Source: Polyangium sp. 6x1
GTDB taxonomy: Bacteria > Myxococcota_A > Polyangia > Polyangiales > Polyangiaceae
DNA: 64,000 nt
Direction of reading: 5' to 3'
Assembly: GCF_029946515.1 (NCBI RefSeq)
Contig: NZ_JARZHH010000003.1
Span: 62,001-126,000 of the forward strand
Position numbers and translations under genes: made by a program
Shown: piece by piece, positions 44,195 through 52,436 of the stretch
Numbering within the stretch: the first letter of the stretch is position 1
How the letters are laid out: the number at the start of each line of letters is the position of its first letter
The notes under the pieces: generated by a model
Database searches by the model: none
Seen by the model: the letters and a program-made list of their open reading frames with translations, nothing else
What the model was told of the DNA's origin: nothing

Positions 44195-44826
44195 GGCCGC
44201 CCCCTTCCTTCGGTCCCGACGACGCGCGCCGAGATCCTCGCAAAGAGCTCCCGCGCGCGCCGCAGCCTCGACGCCACCGTACCCATCGGCAGATCGAGCG
44301 CCCCGCTGATCTCCTGCATCGTGAGCTCTTCGAGCTCGAAGAGCACGAGCACCGTCCTCAGATCCTCCGGCATCGCCGCGAGCACCTCGTCGAGCAGCGC
44401 CCGCAGGCGCCGCTGCTCCACGATCTCATCGGGCCGAGGCCCCGCGTCGGCGCGCGCGTCGGCCACCTCGTCCCCCTCGGGGACCTCGCGCCGCCGGCGC
44501 TGCGCGCGTTTGGCGTGCGAGGCGACGTGCACGGCCGTCCCCATCAGGAACGCCTTCTCCCGCCCCGGCTGAATGGCCCCGAGCTTCCCCGACGCCACGA
44601 CGAACACCTGCTGCGTGCAATCATCGAGCTCCGCCGCCGGCACCCCGAGCCGCCGCAGCGCCACGTAGACGGCGTCGAAATGCGCGTCGACCATCCCCCG
44701 CAGCCGCGCCTTTTCCGCGCCGCCCTCGCCGCCTTTGGCCCACCCCTCCTCGACCGGGCGAGGTTCGTCCGCCTCGCAGATTTCGGCGCCCGAGAAGAGG
44801 ATGTCCAGGTCAGAGACGAGGGTCAC
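44191..44826 (-). CDS. ECF-type RNA polymerase sigma factor
   Basis: The 211-residue protein has sigma region 2 (F-D-A-V-Y-V-A-L-R-R and D-D-C-T-Q-Q-V-F) and region 4 (D-L-R-T-V-L-V-L-F, then T-M-Q-E-I-S-G-A-L-D-L and S-R-L-R-R-A-R). Regions 1 and 3 are absent, as in ECF factors. It starts at GTG 44826 behind a GGAGGG site that partly lies in a hairpin. It overlaps the TonB-like gene by 4 bp. It should direct transcription of a small regulon, perhaps for envelope or uptake functions. Confidence 0.92.
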   Translation of the reverse strand: MTLVSDLDILFSGAEICEADEPRPVEEGWAKGGEGGAEKARLRGMVDAHFDAVYVALRRLGVPAAELDDCTQQVFVVASGKLGAIQPGREKAFLMGTAVHVASHAKRAQRRRREVPEGDEVADARADAGPRPDEIVEQRRLRALLDEVLAAMPEDLRTVLVLFELEELTMQEISGALDLPMGTVASRLRRARELFARISARVVGTEGRGRP

Positions 44827-44835
44827 GGGCTCACC

Positions 44836-44852
44836 CTCCGTTTCGAACGGAG
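44836..44852 (-). promoter_or_regulatory. Hairpin overlapping the sigma-factor ribosome binding site
   Basis: CTCCGTT-TCG-AACGGAG forms a perfect 7-bp stem. Read on the minus strand, its 3' arm ends in CGGAG, the first part of the GGAGGG site before GTG 44826. The stem could therefore mask translation initiation. Confidence 0.5.
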
Positions 44853-45051
44853 CCCCGGGGCCACGCGAGGCGCGGCGAACGCAGGGGGCACATGGGCAAG
44901 AGCGGGGGCCACGTCTCTACCATGCCCGGTCCGGGGCAGGTTGATCACGAAAAATGAACGGGGCGCGTCGATGCCCGAGATGTGCGGGAGGCGACGGTTA
45001 CTGCTGCACGGGCGCTGGCGCCTTGGTCACCGCCACCACGCCCCATCCCGG

Positions 45052-45999
45052 CTACTTCTTCGATTCTTGCTCCCCCGGCTTGGGCAAGCTCGCCGGGTCG
45101 TAGATCCCATCACTCTCGATCTTCCCCCACCGATCCTCGAGCAATTTCACCCTGCCCGGGTCGTGGATCTCCGCGAGCTTCTTCTTCCACGCGCCCTCGA
45201 GAAAGCTCGTGCTGAAGGGATCCCCTCGGTCCTCGGGAATCCCCACCTCCGTCTTGCACACCTGCATCTCGTAGCCCCCCGGGGAAGGCTCCGCCTGCTT
45301 CATGCAGAGGTCGTATTTGTTCTTCCAGTTGCTGATTTCGAGCCTTTGCACGAGCAGGCCTTCCGCCTGCTTGAGGAGCGGGTGGACGCGCTTGTATTCG
45401 GCGTCGACGAGCGCCTTCGCCTCGCCGGCCTCGGGGCTCGTGGGGAAGAGCTTGGCGATTTTCTTGCCGAGGTCGACGCACGAGCCGGTCCCGTCGGGCT
45501 TGCACGCGGCCTTCACTTCGTCGAGGAGGAGCGCCGGGCCATTCTTCGTGAGCCACTCCTTCGCCTTGTCCGCGACCGGAGAGCTTTGCCCGGCGAGCTC
45601 TTCCATCTTGGCCCGCGCCGCGGCCTTGTCCGCCGAGGCGTTTGCCTCGTCGAACGCGGACGCCTGGCTCATCGCCCGCGTCTTCGCGAGCGCTTCGAAT
45701 GCCCGCTTGGCCCGCGCATCCGTGACCGTCGCGGCGAGCTCCTTGGCTTTGCCGTATTGCCCCTCGGCGACGAGCGTGGTCGCCTCCCGGACCGTCAACG
45801 CCTCGATGCGTTGCTTCGCCGCGGGGCAAAAGGGCGAGCTCTCGGAGGCCTTGCAGACCTCCGCATAGAGCGCCTTGGCCTCCGCGACCTTGCCGGCCGC
45901 CTCGGCCTCCCTCGCTTTGGACATCGGCTCCTTGGCGGCATCGCAGCCCGCGAGCGCGAGGGCGAGTACCACGATCGTCTGGGCAATGGAGCGGCTCAT
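45052..45999 (-). CDS. Lipoprotein, paralog of the next gene
   Basis: The 315-residue protein has a lipoprotein signal ending L-A-L-A-G-C (Cys19) and a helical body rich in Ala, Lys and Glu with TPR-like stretches (A-E-A-K-A-L-Y-A-E-V). It shares V-K-A-A-C-x-P and G-S-C-x-D in the middle and a later Cys-containing helix with its upstream neighbour, which has exactly the same length. It starts within the stop of that gene (ATGA). Function unknown; the helical repeats suggest a structural or protein-binding role. Confidence 0.72.
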   Translation of the reverse strand: MSRSIAQTIVVLALALAGCDAAKEPMSKAREAEAAGKVAEAKALYAEVCKASESSPFCPAAKQRIEALTVREATTLVAEGQYGKAKELAATVTDARAKRAFEALAKTRAMSQASAFDEANASADKAAARAKMEELAGQSSPVADKAKEWLTKNGPALLLDEVKAACKPDGTGSCVDLGKKIAKLFPTSPEAGEAKALVDAEYKRVHPLLKQAEGLLVQRLEISNWKNKYDLCMKQAEPSPGGYEMQVCKTEVGIPEDRGDPFSTSFLEGAWKKKLAEIHDPGRVKLLEDRWGKIESDGIYDPASLPKPGEQESKK

Positions 46000-46943
46000 T
46001 TCGCACCTTTCAGGGCCTTCAGCGGATCCTCACCCGTCGCGACGGCCCCGGACCGGCGCGCCTCGTACGTCGCAATGAGGCCGGGATCGCCGAGCGTCGC
46101 GACGCGCCTGCGGAAGAGCGAGTCCTCGGTCTGCCGCGCGTCGAACCGCTCGTAGGGAGACTTGCCGTCGTCGTAGACGGTTTCCTCGCAGGCGCGGATG
46201 CGCTGGAATTCTGCCTCGATCTCGGCGGTCTTCTCGGCCATGCAGAACGTGAAGGCCAGGTCCTTCTTGCCCCGCTGCATGAAGACGCCGATGAACCTGT
46301 CGAGCTCGGCGCGCGCCTTCTCCGTGCGCTTCTGCTCGGCGTCGTGGGCGGCTTTGGCCTCGTCGAATCCGGGCGGCTTCTCGGGCAGCGCCGAGAGCTT
46401 TTCGAACGTATCGATGCACGAGCCCTGATGCTCCGGGCCACACGCGGCCTTCACCTGCGCCACGACGAGCCCCGGTCGCTCCTTGTCGATCCATGCCTTC
46501 GCCAGCGCCGCCGCGGGCGTGTTTCCGCCAGCGATCGCGTTCATCGTATCGAACGCGCGTGCCTTGTCCGTATCGGCAGAGGCCTGCTCGAAGCGAACGC
46601 CTTCGGTCAGGTCCTCCTTGCCGAGGCGAGCCTCGATGTCCTTGGCCGTGGCTTCGTCCGCGAGGGCGAGGGCGCGGAGCAGCAGGCGCTCGGCCTTGCC
46701 GAATTCGTTTTTCTCGGTGGCCTTCGTCGCGGCCGTCACGAGCGCGCCCGTGGCCTTCGCGCCGCTCTGCTGGCATTCCGGGCTCGCCGGCCCCTCGGCG
46801 CAGACGAGCTCGAACTTCTGCGCGGCCTCTTCGAAGTTCGCTTGGGCTTCGAGGTTCTCCGCCTCCTTGAACGAAGGCGGAGGGCCCGAGCATCCGCCGA
46901 TGGAAAGCGGCAGAAGGACCAGGAAAGATGTACGTGCGAGCAC
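45996..46943 (-). CDS. Lipoprotein, paralog of the downstream gene
   Basis: The 315-residue protein has a signal ending S-I-G-G-C (Cys18). The helical body has E-A-E-N-L-E-A-Q-A-N-F-E-E-A, V-K-A-A-C-G-P, G-S-C-I-D and F-C-M-A-E-K, matching the order of Cys residues in the downstream copy. The two genes overlap by 4 bases and probably arose by tandem duplication followed by strong divergence. No family name can be given. Confidence 0.72.
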   Translation of the reverse strand: MLARTSFLVLLPLSIGGCSGPPPSFKEAENLEAQANFEEAAQKFELVCAEGPASPECQQSGAKATGALVTAATKATEKNEFGKAERLLLRALALADEATAKDIEARLGKEDLTEGVRFEQASADTDKARAFDTMNAIAGGNTPAAALAKAWIDKERPGLVVAQVKAACGPEHQGSCIDTFEKLSALPEKPPGFDEAKAAHDAEQKRTEKARAELDRFIGVFMQRGKKDLAFTFCMAEKTAEIEAEFQRIRACEETVYDDGKSPYERFDARQTEDSLFRRRVATLGDPGLIATYEARRSGAVATGEDPLKALKGAK

Positions 46944-47110
46944 GGAGCGAGTAGACCCGCGCGGCCTTTGCCTGTCAATCTCTCAGGCCGCCTCGCACCG
47001 CGGGCACCACGCGCCGCTCGGTCATGTCGGACAGCCACGTCTGCCGGAGCGAATACGAGGGGCGCGTCATGCAAACGCGAGCGTATCGCGATAGCCGCTC
47101 GCGTGAGGGC

Positions 47111-47464
47111 TCACTCGCGGATCAGGGAAGGCAGCGCGACGAGCAGGTAGGCCGCGGACGTGCCGGCCATGATCGATTGGGCGATGACCGCCGCGGGTCG
47201 CTCGACCGGCTCTCCGCGGAGCAGCGCTGGCAGCTTGCCGAGCCCGCGCGCCGAGCCGGCGAGCCCGAGGCCGGCCACGGCCGTCGCGCCCACGAGCGCC
47301 GCCTTCCGGGACGAACCACGCCGGGCGAGCAGGCCGAGCCCCAGCGCCGCCGCGCCCACGCCCGCGGGGATCAGCGCCGTCTTGTGCTCCCTGCCTGTCG
47401 CGACGAACCCCCCGATGCCGAGCGCGGTCAAGAGACCGCCGTACCCGATCGTCCAGCCTGTCAT
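47111..47464 (-). CDS. Small hydrophobic membrane protein
   Basis: The 117-residue protein has about four transmembrane segments with many Gly and Ala (G-G-L-L-T-A-L-G-I-G-G-F), a size and pattern like TMEM14-type proteins. AAGGAGGG nine bases before ATG 47464 supports the start. Function unknown. Confidence 0.65.
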   Translation of the reverse strand: MTGWTIGYGGLLTALGIGGFVATGREHKTALIPAGVGAAALGLGLLARRGSSRKAALVGATAVAGLGLAGSARGLGKLPALLRGEPVERPAAVIAQSIMAGTSAAYLLVALPSLIRE

Positions 47465-47641
47465 GACGTCGAACCCTCCTTCGGCCGTGACGCGCGGCGC
47501 GTCATGCGTCTCGCGCCGACCCTTCATGACACGCCACGCGGCGCCGCGCTCGATACGTCGAGGGCGACGTGGCCGCCGGCCGCGACGGCAGCGGGCGAAA
47601 GCCACCCCGGGAGCGCGAGCCGCTCCCCAGGGGTGAGCTTA

Positions 47642-47995
47642 TCATCCGCGCTTCTTCGCCGCGGGCGCGGGCGTGGCCCGGCCTTCGATTTCTTTCCGCA
47701 GCTTCTTCCACTCGCCCTTCGGCAGCTTGCGGACGGCGTCGGCGATGCGAGCCCGCTCGTCCTCCCCGGGGAAGGCGAGGATGTACAGGGGCGGGATATC
47801 GAGCGCGCGGGCGATGCGATCGACGGTCTCGATCGTGATTGCGGCGAAGCCGTGCTCGATGTTCGAGAGGTGGCCCTTCGAGATCGAGCTCGCCTCGCCG
47901 AGCGCGGGCAGGGACATGTTGCGCTCGAGCCGCAGCTCGCGGATACGCGCGCCGACCTTGGAGGAGAAGGGGCTGGGTTCGGTTCGTCGGGGCAT
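47642..47995 (-). CDS. XRE-family helix-turn-helix regulator
   Basis: The 117-residue protein has an HTH domain at about 13-68: I-R-E-L-R-L-E-R-N-M-S-L-P-A-L-G-E, then S-K-G-H-L-S-N-I-E-H-G, the typical Cro/CI recognition helix. A short Lys-rich tail follows. AGAGGTG lies just before ATG 47995. It may act on its own promoter or on nearby genes; no target is evident. Confidence 0.88.
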   Translation of the reverse strand: MPRRTEPSPFSSKVGARIRELRLERNMSLPALGEASSISKGHLSNIEHGFAAITIETVDRIARALDIPPLYILAFPGEDERARIADAVRKLPKGEWKKLRKEIEGRATPAPAAKKRG

Positions 47996-48219
47996 GGATC
48001 ACCTCTCGTCAGCGAGGATTCCCCCTTACCACAACATGCGCGGAAGACAAACTACCCAGTTCGTCCGACCCGTAGATTTTGGAGAGGACGTCCGAGAACC
48101 AGCCCACATCCAGGGGCGCCGGGGGAACGTTTGGCCCCCCCGCACATAGTTGTTGCGTGTTCCGGGGAAAACAGGCAAAGTCCAGGCCGGGCGAGATCCG
48201 ATCCGGCCGGCGCTCGGGT

Positions 48220-48387
48220 TCAGAGCTCGACGTTCACGAGGGGCAGGAACGGCAGCCCGCCCTGGCTCGACAGGTTCACGCGCCCGAGCTGCACGCCTTG
48301 CAGCCGCGCGGCCCGATTGACGAGCTTGGCGAGGCCGCCCGCGAGGATCGTGAAGCAGAGGCGTCCGATCTGCATGCCGTGCGTCAT
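48220..48387 (-). pseudogene. 55-codon remnant of a G-x-Q-x-G-x-V-N repeat protein
   Basis: A short frame from ATG 48387 to the stop at 48220 encodes L-Q-G-V-Q-L-G-R-V-N-L and ends L-P-F-L-P-L-V-N-V-E-L. Repeats of G-V-Q-L-G-x-V-N followed by a final P-F-x-P-x-V-N are a hallmark, from memory, of surface-repeat proteins (LA_2272-like) common in myxobacteria, which are usually 150 or more residues. Here only one full repeat remains and no signal peptide precedes it. The frame upstream is open back to a TAG near 48450 but does not extend the repeats. It looks like a truncated relic, though a functional small protein cannot be excluded. Confidence 0.55.
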
Positions 48388-48539
48388 GGAACGGCGGCAG
48401 CACTGCGATCCCGCACGCGCGCCGTGCCGGGGGAGTGGTAGGACGTTCTATGGCCGACCATCCTTGCGTTGCCCTTGCGGCCGTGACGAATCCGGAATAC
48501 GCAGTGGATATCCGAACACGCTTTGCGGGAGGTGCACGC

Positions 48540-49817
48540 TTGAATTCGTCTCGATCCTTCGTCGCCATTTCATTCGCGGTTGTCCCGTTCGTCCTTTTCG
48601 CCTGCGCCAAGGGAAACACCCGTCCCGGCGGCGACGGCGGTGCAGGAGGCGAGGGGGGCGACGATTGGGGCGGGCCCGCGCAATCCTCGAGCAGCAGCGG
48701 AGGGATGGGCGGCGGGCCCGGCGGAACCGGGGGCATGGGCGGCGGGTCGAGCTCGAGCAGCGGATCGAGCTCGTCCTCGGGCAGCGGCGGCATCGGCGGC
48801 GGCGGGAGCGAGCCTTTGCCGATCGTGCTTCTGCGCGTCGGGGATGGGTTCACGACGCTCTCGTCCGCGGCGTCGCCGGTCTCCATCGAGTGGCGGCTCA
48901 CGGACGGCTCGGCCATGCCCGGCTCGCCGGGGACGACCGGGATGCCGCAGTCGACCTCGGGGTCCAATTACGCGTTCACCTTGTCGGGAACGGCGACCTC
49001 GGAGGGCCACCTGTCGCTCTCGTCGGCGAACGGCAAATACGTGTTTCTCGCAGGGTATGCCGCCGGCGTGGGGATCGCGAACGTGAGCTCGCAGTCGGCG
49101 GACCTCGTCCCGCGCGTCGTCGGCCGGATCGACGCCTTCGGCAACGTGAACACCTCGACCCTGGTCTCGGGCGCGTTCAGCGGCAGCAACGTGCGCGGCG
49201 CGACGTCCGAGGACGGCACGTCGATCTGGGTCTCGGGCAACAGCACCACGACCGGCGGCATTCATTTCGTCACGCTCGGCTCCGTCTCGGGCACGCAGAT
49301 CCTCTCGAATCCGCTCAATACGCGCTGCGTGCACGTCGCCGGCAACCAGCTCTACGCGACCTCGGGCGCGGGCACGTTCGTCAACGTCTTCACGGTCGGC
49401 TTCGGCACCCCCACGTCGAGCGGGCAAACGGCCACGTCGCTCCCCGGCCTGCCCACCCTCGGCGCGAGCCCGTATGGGTTTGCCCTGCTGGATCTCGTGG
49501 GCGGCATTTCCGGGCCGGACACGCTCTACATCGCGGACGATCGGAGCCCGGCGAGCGGCGGTGGAATTCAGAAATGGACGTACGACGGCGGCTCGTGGAC
49601 GCTCGCGGCGACGTGGAGCGACGGGACGTCCGGCGTGCGGGGCATCGCGGCCGTCCCGTCGGGGGCAGGCGTTCGTGTCGTGGCGACGACCACGGAGCCC
49701 AGCGAAAACAGACTCATCACGCTCTATGACGATGGATCGGCGTTCCCCGAGGTCACCGTCTCCACGATCGCGCCGCCGAATACCGTGTTCCGCGGCGTCG
49801 CGTTTGCGCCCCAGTGA
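48540..49817 (+). CDS. Lipoprotein with Gly/Ser-rich linker and beta-propeller-like body
   Basis: The 425-residue protein starts at TTG 48540, supported by GGGAGGTG five bases before. Its signal ends V-L-F-A-C (Cys22). A Gly/Ser linker (about 28-90, with S-S-S-S-G-G) leads to a body of repeating strands such as G-K-Y-V-F-L-A-G-Y and T-L-Y-I-A-D-D-R, suggesting a propeller. Function unknown; such proteins are frequent on the outer surface of Polyangia. Confidence 0.75.
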   Translation: MNSSRSFVAISFAVVPFVLFACAKGNTRPGGDGGAGGEGGDDWGGPAQSSSSSGGMGGGPGGTGGMGGGSSSSSGSSSSSGSGGIGGGGSEPLPIVLLRVGDGFTTLSSAASPVSIEWRLTDGSAMPGSPGTTGMPQSTSGSNYAFTLSGTATSEGHLSLSSANGKYVFLAGYAAGVGIANVSSQSADLVPRVVGRIDAFGNVNTSTLVSGAFSGSNVRGATSEDGTSIWVSGNSTTTGGIHFVTLGSVSGTQILSNPLNTRCVHVAGNQLYATSGAGTFVNVFTVGFGTPTSSGQTATSLPGLPTLGASPYGFALLDLVGGISGPDTLYIADDRSPASGGGIQKWTYDGGSWTLAATWSDGTSGVRGIAAVPSGAGVRVVATTTEPSENRLITLYDDGSAFPEVTVSTIAPPNTVFRGVAFAPQ

Positions 49818-49825
49818 CCCTTGAC

Positions 49826-49850
49826 AAGGGCCCGGACGCCCGGGACCCTT
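49826..49850 (+). terminator. Hairpin between lipoprotein gene and astD-like gene
   Basis: AAGGG-CCCGG and CCGGG-A-CCCTT pair with one bulged A. It begins 8 nt after the lipoprotein stop and ends 7 nt before ATG 49858. It may be a terminator. The next gene has no visible Shine-Dalgarno sequence, so it may also affect its translation. Confidence 0.5.
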
Positions 49851-49857
49851 CAGCCCG

Positions 49858-51399
49858 ATGTCTCCCCTCCTCGCGCACGGGCCGTCGGATCTCCTCGAAG
49901 GACGCTGGGTCCCGCTGCCCGGCGACGCCATCACCTCCCGGAACCCCACGCGTCCGGCCGAGATCGTCTGGCAAGGCAGCCCCGAGCCCGCGCATGCAGG
50001 CGAGGCCGTCGCGGCGGCGCGGCGCGCCTTGCCTGCGTGGGCGGCGCTGCCCGTCGAGCGGCGTTTCGCGGCGCTCCGCCGCTTCCGCGACCTCTGCAAG
50101 GCGCGCGCGGCCGACATGGCCCGCCTGATCGCCGACGAGACGGGAAAGGCGCTCTGGGACGCGCGCGCCGAGGCCGATCTGCTCGCGGCCAAGGTCGACA
50201 TCACGCTCGACGCCTCCGAGCACGGCGGGCTCCGGCGGGTCTCGGGCTTCGAGATCCCGCTCTCGGCCTCGCGCACGGGCCGCACGTGGTTCCGCCCGCA
50301 CGGCGTCATGGTCGTGCTCGGCCCCTTCAATTTCCCGGCGCACCTGCCGAACGGGCACATCATCCCCGCGCTCGCCCTCGGAAACACGATCGTATTCAAG
50401 CCGAGCGACAAGGCCCCGGCGGTCGGACAAACCCTCGCGGCGTGGCTCTCCGAGGCGCTCGCCGCCGAGGGCGCGCCGCCCGGCGTCGTGAACCTCGTGC
50501 ATGGCGGCGCGAGCGTCGCGTCGCGCCTCGTCGCGAACCCCGACATCGACGGGGTCCTCTTCACGGGCTCGTGGCCCGTGGGCCGGCGCATCCTCGAAGC
50601 GAGCCTCGATTGGCCGGGCCGCGTGCTCGCGCTCGAGATGGGCGGCAATGCCCCGTCCGTCGTCCTGCCCGACGCGGATCTGCGGCAAGCGGCGATCGAG
50701 GTCGCGCGCTCGGCGTTCGTCTCGACGGGGCAACGCTGCACGTGCACGCGGCGGCTCGTCGTGCACGGCGCCGTGGCCGAGAGGTTCGTCCGGACGATCG
50801 TGGAGATCGCATCGGCGCTCCGCGTCGGGGATCCGCTCGCGGATCCGCAGCCGTTCATGGGGCCGATCATCTCGGCGGAGGCGCGCGCGGCCGTGCTCGC
50901 GGCGCAGGAGCGATTCGCGGCCGGAGGCGCGGAGAGCCGGCTACCGGCGCGCGCCCTCGAATCCCCGTCCGGTGGGCATTTCCTCTCGCCGGGGATCGTC
51001 CGCGTCGACAGGTTCACGCTCTCCGAGGAGGGGCCGGGCGCGGACGTCGAGGTGTTCGGGCCGCTGCTCCGGTACGTCGTCGTCGATTCGGTGGACGAGG
51101 CGATCGCGCAGGCGAACGCCACGCGCTTCGGGCTCGCGGCCTCGATCTTCACGAAGGACGCGGCCGTCGTCGAGCGATTCCTCGCCGAGGCGCGCGCCGG
51201 CTGCGTGAACGTCAACACCGGCACGGCGGGCGCGAGCAGCAAGCTCCCGTTCGGCGGGATTGGTTTGTCTGGGAACCATCGGCCCGCGGGGGCCTTCAGC
51301 CTGGACTATTGCGCGTATCCGGTGGCGGGGATGATCGAGAGCGGCGCGGCGGCGCCGCTGCCGATCGGGATGACGTTCGAGGAGAGCTGGCTCGGATAG
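49858..51399 (+). CDS. astD: Succinylglutamate-semialdehyde dehydrogenase-like enzyme
   Basis: The 513-residue NAD-dependent aldehyde dehydrogenase has the cofactor strands G-P-F-N-F-P-A-H-L-P-N-G-H and K-P-S-D-K-A-P, the catalytic Glu in L-E-M-G-G-N and the catalytic Cys in T-G-Q-R-C-T-C. The run P-N-G-H-I-I-P-A-L and T-G-S-W-P-V-G-R are typical of AstD, the fourth enzyme of arginine succinyl-transferase degradation. No other ast gene lies nearby, so the substrate is inferred from family resemblance. The length matches AstD (about 490). Confidence 0.85.
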   Translation: MSPLLAHGPSDLLEGRWVPLPGDAITSRNPTRPAEIVWQGSPEPAHAGEAVAAARRALPAWAALPVERRFAALRRFRDLCKARAADMARLIADETGKALWDARAEADLLAAKVDITLDASEHGGLRRVSGFEIPLSASRTGRTWFRPHGVMVVLGPFNFPAHLPNGHIIPALALGNTIVFKPSDKAPAVGQTLAAWLSEALAAEGAPPGVVNLVHGGASVASRLVANPDIDGVLFTGSWPVGRRILEASLDWPGRVLALEMGGNAPSVVLPDADLRQAAIEVARSAFVSTGQRCTCTRRLVVHGAVAERFVRTIVEIASALRVGDPLADPQPFMGPIISAEARAAVLAAQERFAAGGAESRLPARALESPSGGHFLSPGIVRVDRFTLSEEGPGADVEVFGPLLRYVVVDSVDEAIAQANATRFGLAASIFTKDAAVVERFLAEARAGCVNVNTGTAGASSKLPFGGIGLSGNHRPAGAFSLDYCAYPVAGMIESGAAAPLPIGMTFEESWLG

Positions 51400-51409
51400 G
51401 GAGCGCGGC

Positions 51410-51724
51410 TCAGTTCACGTTCGGATCCGACGCGGCGTTCGTCGCGTCGGCTTCGGCCGCGTTCGCCTCGGCGTTCGCCTCGGGGGCCTTCTTCGGCAGC
51501 TTCTCTTCGATGGACGCGAGCCGCTCGGCCGCGCGCTCGAGGGCGCGCGCGCTCGTCGTGAGGGCCGTGCGCCCGTATCCGAGGCCGAAGCCCGCCCATT
51601 TCACCGAAGCGTCGACCAGCACGTCGTACATCTCGCGCGCCTTCTGCTCGACGCGGGCCGACGCGGCCTTCACGTCCTTCAGGCTCGGGATCTTCGTCTC
51701 GCTCTGGGTTTGCGTCTCGACCAT
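51410..51724 (-). CDS. Helical phasin-like protein
   Basis: The 104-residue protein is one long amphipathic helix region (L-K-D-V-K-A-A-S-A-R-V-E-Q-K-A) with an acidic, Ala/Glu/Asn-rich tail. Size and pattern resemble phasin-type proteins that coat polyhydroxyalkanoate granules, but no diagnostic motif is visible. CAGGAGG eight bases before ATG 51724 fixes the start. It converges with the astD-like gene, 10 bp apart. Confidence 0.6.
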   Translation of the reverse strand: MVETQTQSETKIPSLKDVKAASARVEQKAREMYDVLVDASVKWAGFGLGYGRTALTTSARALERAAERLASIEEKLPKKAPEANAEANAAEADATNAASDPNVN

Positions 51725-51946
51725 GAGGGATGCCTCCTGTTCGTCTGGAAAGCTCTCGTCCGGCAAGGCCATGCGCTGCGCGCAGCCCTGCAAAGGAGCC
51801 CGCGCGAATCGCGTCACCATGCGCCGCCCTGCGAGCGCGAAGCCCGCCCCGGACGTCGTTCGGATGTGTCCGCTTTCTATGACGCAACGTGTTACGTGTC
51901 AAGACGCGACGCGTTGAATTTCCAGCATCCCCTGGATCGGGGGTAT

Positions 51947-52339
51947 TCAGGCGGCGCGGCGGACCGTGGCGGCGCGCGTCACGGCGGCGACGAGGGTGTC
52001 GACCGCGTGCGGGCAGCTCCGGAGGTCGATCGCCTCGCGGAGGAGTGGCTCTTGCTCGTGCGCCGCCGTCGTCGTGAGGACGAGCGTGGGGCGCGAGCCG
52101 ACCTTGGTTCCGCGCAGGAACGTGAGGAATGGGACGCTCTCGTCATGCGGAGAGACGTCGTAAACGACGACGCGTGGGTCGTGTCGAGCGAAGAGCGCGA
52201 GCGCCGCCTCGGGCGCCGCGACGAGCGGGCCGAGCGCGGCCGTGACTGCGTGGAGGCCCGCGGCCTCGATCTCTTCGGCGAGCGACCTCGCCACGGCTTC
52301 GTCTTCGTGAATGATGACCACGACGGCTGGGTGCTGCAT
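51947..52339 (-). CDS. Degenerate response-regulator receiver domain protein
   Basis: The 130-residue protein has one CheY-like domain and no output domain. Acidic residues H-E-D-E (11-14) and phospho-acceptor Asp61 in V-V-V-Y-D-V are present, as is the Thr in L-V-L-T-T-T. The conserved Lys near the end is missing; the equivalent place reads S-C-P-H. Receivers without this Lys often signal without normal phosphorylation. No histidine kinase is adjacent. It is divergent from the metzincin-like gene. Confidence 0.75.
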   Translation of the reverse strand: MQHPAVVVIIHEDEAVARSLAEEIEAAGLHAVTAALGPLVAAPEAALALFARHDPRVVVYDVSPHDESVPFLTFLRGTKVGSRPTLVLTTTAAHEQEPLLREAIDLRSCPHAVDTLVAAVTRAATVRRAA

Positions 52340-52436
52340 GCTCGCGATGCGAGGCAGGGCGCGTGCCTGGCCGCGCCGCGTCGTGCTCGCACGCTCGCAG
52401 CTTCCGCCCGGATCGATTATGCTGCGCGCTCTCCCC

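Noticed and set aside
46976-47070. A 31-codon minus-strand frame upstream of the lipoprotein pair
   Set aside because: It has no clear ribosome binding site and no recognisable sequence; the length is expected by chance.
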